From Microvirga flocculans ATCC BAA-817 (GTDB taxonomy: Bacteria > Pseudomonadota > Alphaproteobacteria > Rhizobiales > Beijerinckiaceae): a stretch of 64,000 nt of DNA. Positions 62,843 to 64,000 of the stretch are shown in pieces (position 1 is the first letter of the stretch; each line of letters starts with the position of its first letter). The stretch is from assembly GCF_000518665.1 (NCBI RefSeq), contig NZ_KI912469.1, positions 189,376 through 253,375 of the forward strand, written 5' to 3'. Both the position numbers and the translations under genes were made by a program. The notes under the pieces were generated by a model that was given only the letters and a program-made list of their open reading frames with translations, was not told the DNA's origin and did no database searches.

Positions 62843-64000
62843 ATGAACCAAGCCCCCCGCATCGAGCGCCGCTCGTCCGTCTGCCCGCACGATTGTCCCT
62901 CCGTCTGTTCCCTCGACGTGGAGGTGATCGACGGGCGCAGCATCGGGCGCGTGCACGGGGCGAAGAGCAACAGCTACACGGCGGGCGTGATCTGCGCGAA
63001 GATGGCGCGCTACGCGGAGCGCATCCACAACCCGGACCGGCTGCTCCATCCCCTGCGGCGCACCGGCCCGAAGGGATCGGGAGCGTTCGAGCGTATCTCC
63101 TGGGACGAGGCCCTGGACATCGTGGCCCGAAAGTTCCTGGAGGCGGAGCGGGACTTCGGCTCCGAGGCCGTCTGGCCCTATTACTACGCGGGCACCATGG
63201 GCTACGTGATGCGCGACGGTATCAACCGCCTGCGCCACGTGAAGAAGTATTCCGGCCAGTATTCGACCATCTGCACTGCCATGAGCTGGACGGGCTACGT
63301 GGCCGGGACCGGCCATTTGCGGGGTGCGGACCCCCGCGAGATGGCGGTTTCCGACTGCATCGTGATCTGGGGCACCAATGCGGTTCACACCCAGGTCAAC
63401 GTGATGACCCATGCGATGAAGGCCCGCAAGGAGCGCGGGGCCAAGATCGTCGCCATCGACATCTACGACAACGCCACCATGAAGCAGGCCGACATGGCGC
63501 TGCTCCTGCGCCCCGGCACCGATGGGGCGCTCGCCTGCGCGGTGATGCACTTGCTCTTCCGCGACGGCTACGCGGATTGGGAGTACCTGGAGCGCTACAC
63601 CGACCATCCCCGCGAGCTGGAAGCGCATCTGAAGAGCCGCGACCCGGCCTGGGCCTCCGCCATCACGGGCCTTCCGGTCGAGGAGATCGAAGCCTTCGCC
63701 AGGCTCGTGGGCACGACCAAGCGCACCTATTTCCGCCTCGGCTTCGGCTTCGGACGCCAGCGCAACGGCGTGGTCAACATGCATGCCGCCCTGTCCATTC
63801 CCGCCGTGACGGGGGCCTGGCGCTACGAGGGCGGGGGCGCGCTCCATTCGAACAGCGGCATCTATCGCTGGAACAAGGCCATGATCGAAGGCCATGACGC
63901 CATCGACCCTGCGATCCGCCTTCTCGACCAGTCGCAGATCGGCCGCGTCCTCACCGGCGATGCGCAGGCGCTCTACAACGGGCCTCCGGTCAAGGCGATG
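62843..64000 (+). CDS. Molybdopterin oxidoreductase (5' part; runs off the window)
   Basis: 386 codons visible, no stop. N-terminal Fe4S4 motif CPHDCPSVC followed by VICAKM (C-x2-3-C-x3-C...C), then the DMSO-reductase-family core: ERISWDEALDIVARKF, YYAGTMGYVMRDG, IWGTNAVHTQVNVM and ALSIPAVTGAWRYEGGGAL. There is no twin-arginine signal, so it appears cytoplasmic. Expected full length is near 690-720 aa. Substrate cannot be told from this part. Confidence 0.9.
   Translation, partial: MNQAPRIERRSSVCPHDCPSVCSLDVEVIDGRSIGRVHGAKSNSYTAGVICAKMARYAERIHNPDRLLHPLRRTGPKGSGAFERISWDEALDIVARKFLEAERDFGSEAVWPYYYAGTMGYVMRDGINRLRHVKKYSGQYSTICTAMSWTGYVAGTGHLRGADPREMAVSDCIVIWGTNAVHTQVNVMTHAMKARKERGAKIVAIDIYDNATMKQADMALLLRPGTDGALACAVMHLLFRDGYADWEYLERYTDHPRELEAHLKSRDPAWASAITGLPVEEIEAFARLVGTTKRTYFRLGFGFGRQRNGVVNMHAALSIPAVTGAWRYEGGGALHSNSGIYRWNKAMIEGHDAIDPAIRLLDQSQIGRVLTGDAQALYNGPPVKAM

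Overview
The window looks like a chromosome segment from a high-GC alphaproteobacterium of the order Rhizobiales, plausibly near Methylobacteriaceae (Microvirga/Methylobacterium-like); the genus is an inference from gene content. Supporting signs are an Irr-type iron box, an EcfG-type stress promoter motif, the rhizobial style of aerobic cobalamin genes (cobG, cobN, cobW, DUF1636, hupE) and a gatCA...gatB layout with small genes in between.

Layout. 0-5.6 kb: a two-subunit 3-oxoacid CoA-transferase, an iron(III) ABC transporter (binding protein and permease, with a putative Irr box) and a cyclic-nucleotide-binding membrane protein. 5.6-11.5 kb: pentapeptide-repeat protein, Met-rich Spy/CpxP-like protein, a large exported arylsulfatase, a beta-barrel outer membrane protein and two small-RNA candidates. 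12-21 kb: a complete branched-chain-type (HAAT) ABC transporter flanked by a PaaK-like and a FadD-like CoA ligase. 21.2-41 kb: a compact cobalamin island (cobA, cobB, cbiD, cobM, cobE, cobL, cobK, cobJ, cobI, cobH, cobG, cobN, cobW, DUF1636, hupE, riboswitch, cobO, cobQ, cbiB, cobC), with genes on both strands packed by 4-bp overlaps. 42.3-47 kb: a small, lower-GC accessory island beside tRNA-Gln. It is bounded by a partial direct duplication of that tRNA and carries an integrase remnant, a frameshifted LuxR gene, an IS630 remnant and a three-gene surface-glycan cassette (NodS-like methyltransferase, NodB-GT2 fusion, GT2). 47-57 kb: RTX protein, RuvX/YqgF, UPF0173 hydrolase, GatCAB, SGNH esterase, acyltransferase, class III nucleotide cyclase. 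58-64 kb: three GST-fold proteins, GNAT, small periplasmic proteins, Ndk and the first part of a molybdopterin oxidoreductase that runs off the end.

How the parts work together. The cobalamin genes cover most of the route from uroporphyrinogen III through cobyrinic acid diamide and cobalt insertion to adenosylcobyric acid and cobinamide. No cobF is present, and cbiD is the likely substitute for the C-1 methylation/deacylation step. A cobalamin riboswitch on the minus strand opens the hupE-DUF1636-cobW-cobN-cobGHIJ run, linking cobalt import and insertion to the B12 level.

The most unusual non-coding signals are four. A two-hairpin repeat occurs three times, always between convergent genes. 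A 65-nt terminated transcript follows an EcfG-type promoter. A second sRNA-like unit lies on the minus strand. The accessory island has direct tRNA-Gln repeats and an 11-bp inverted repeat just inside them.
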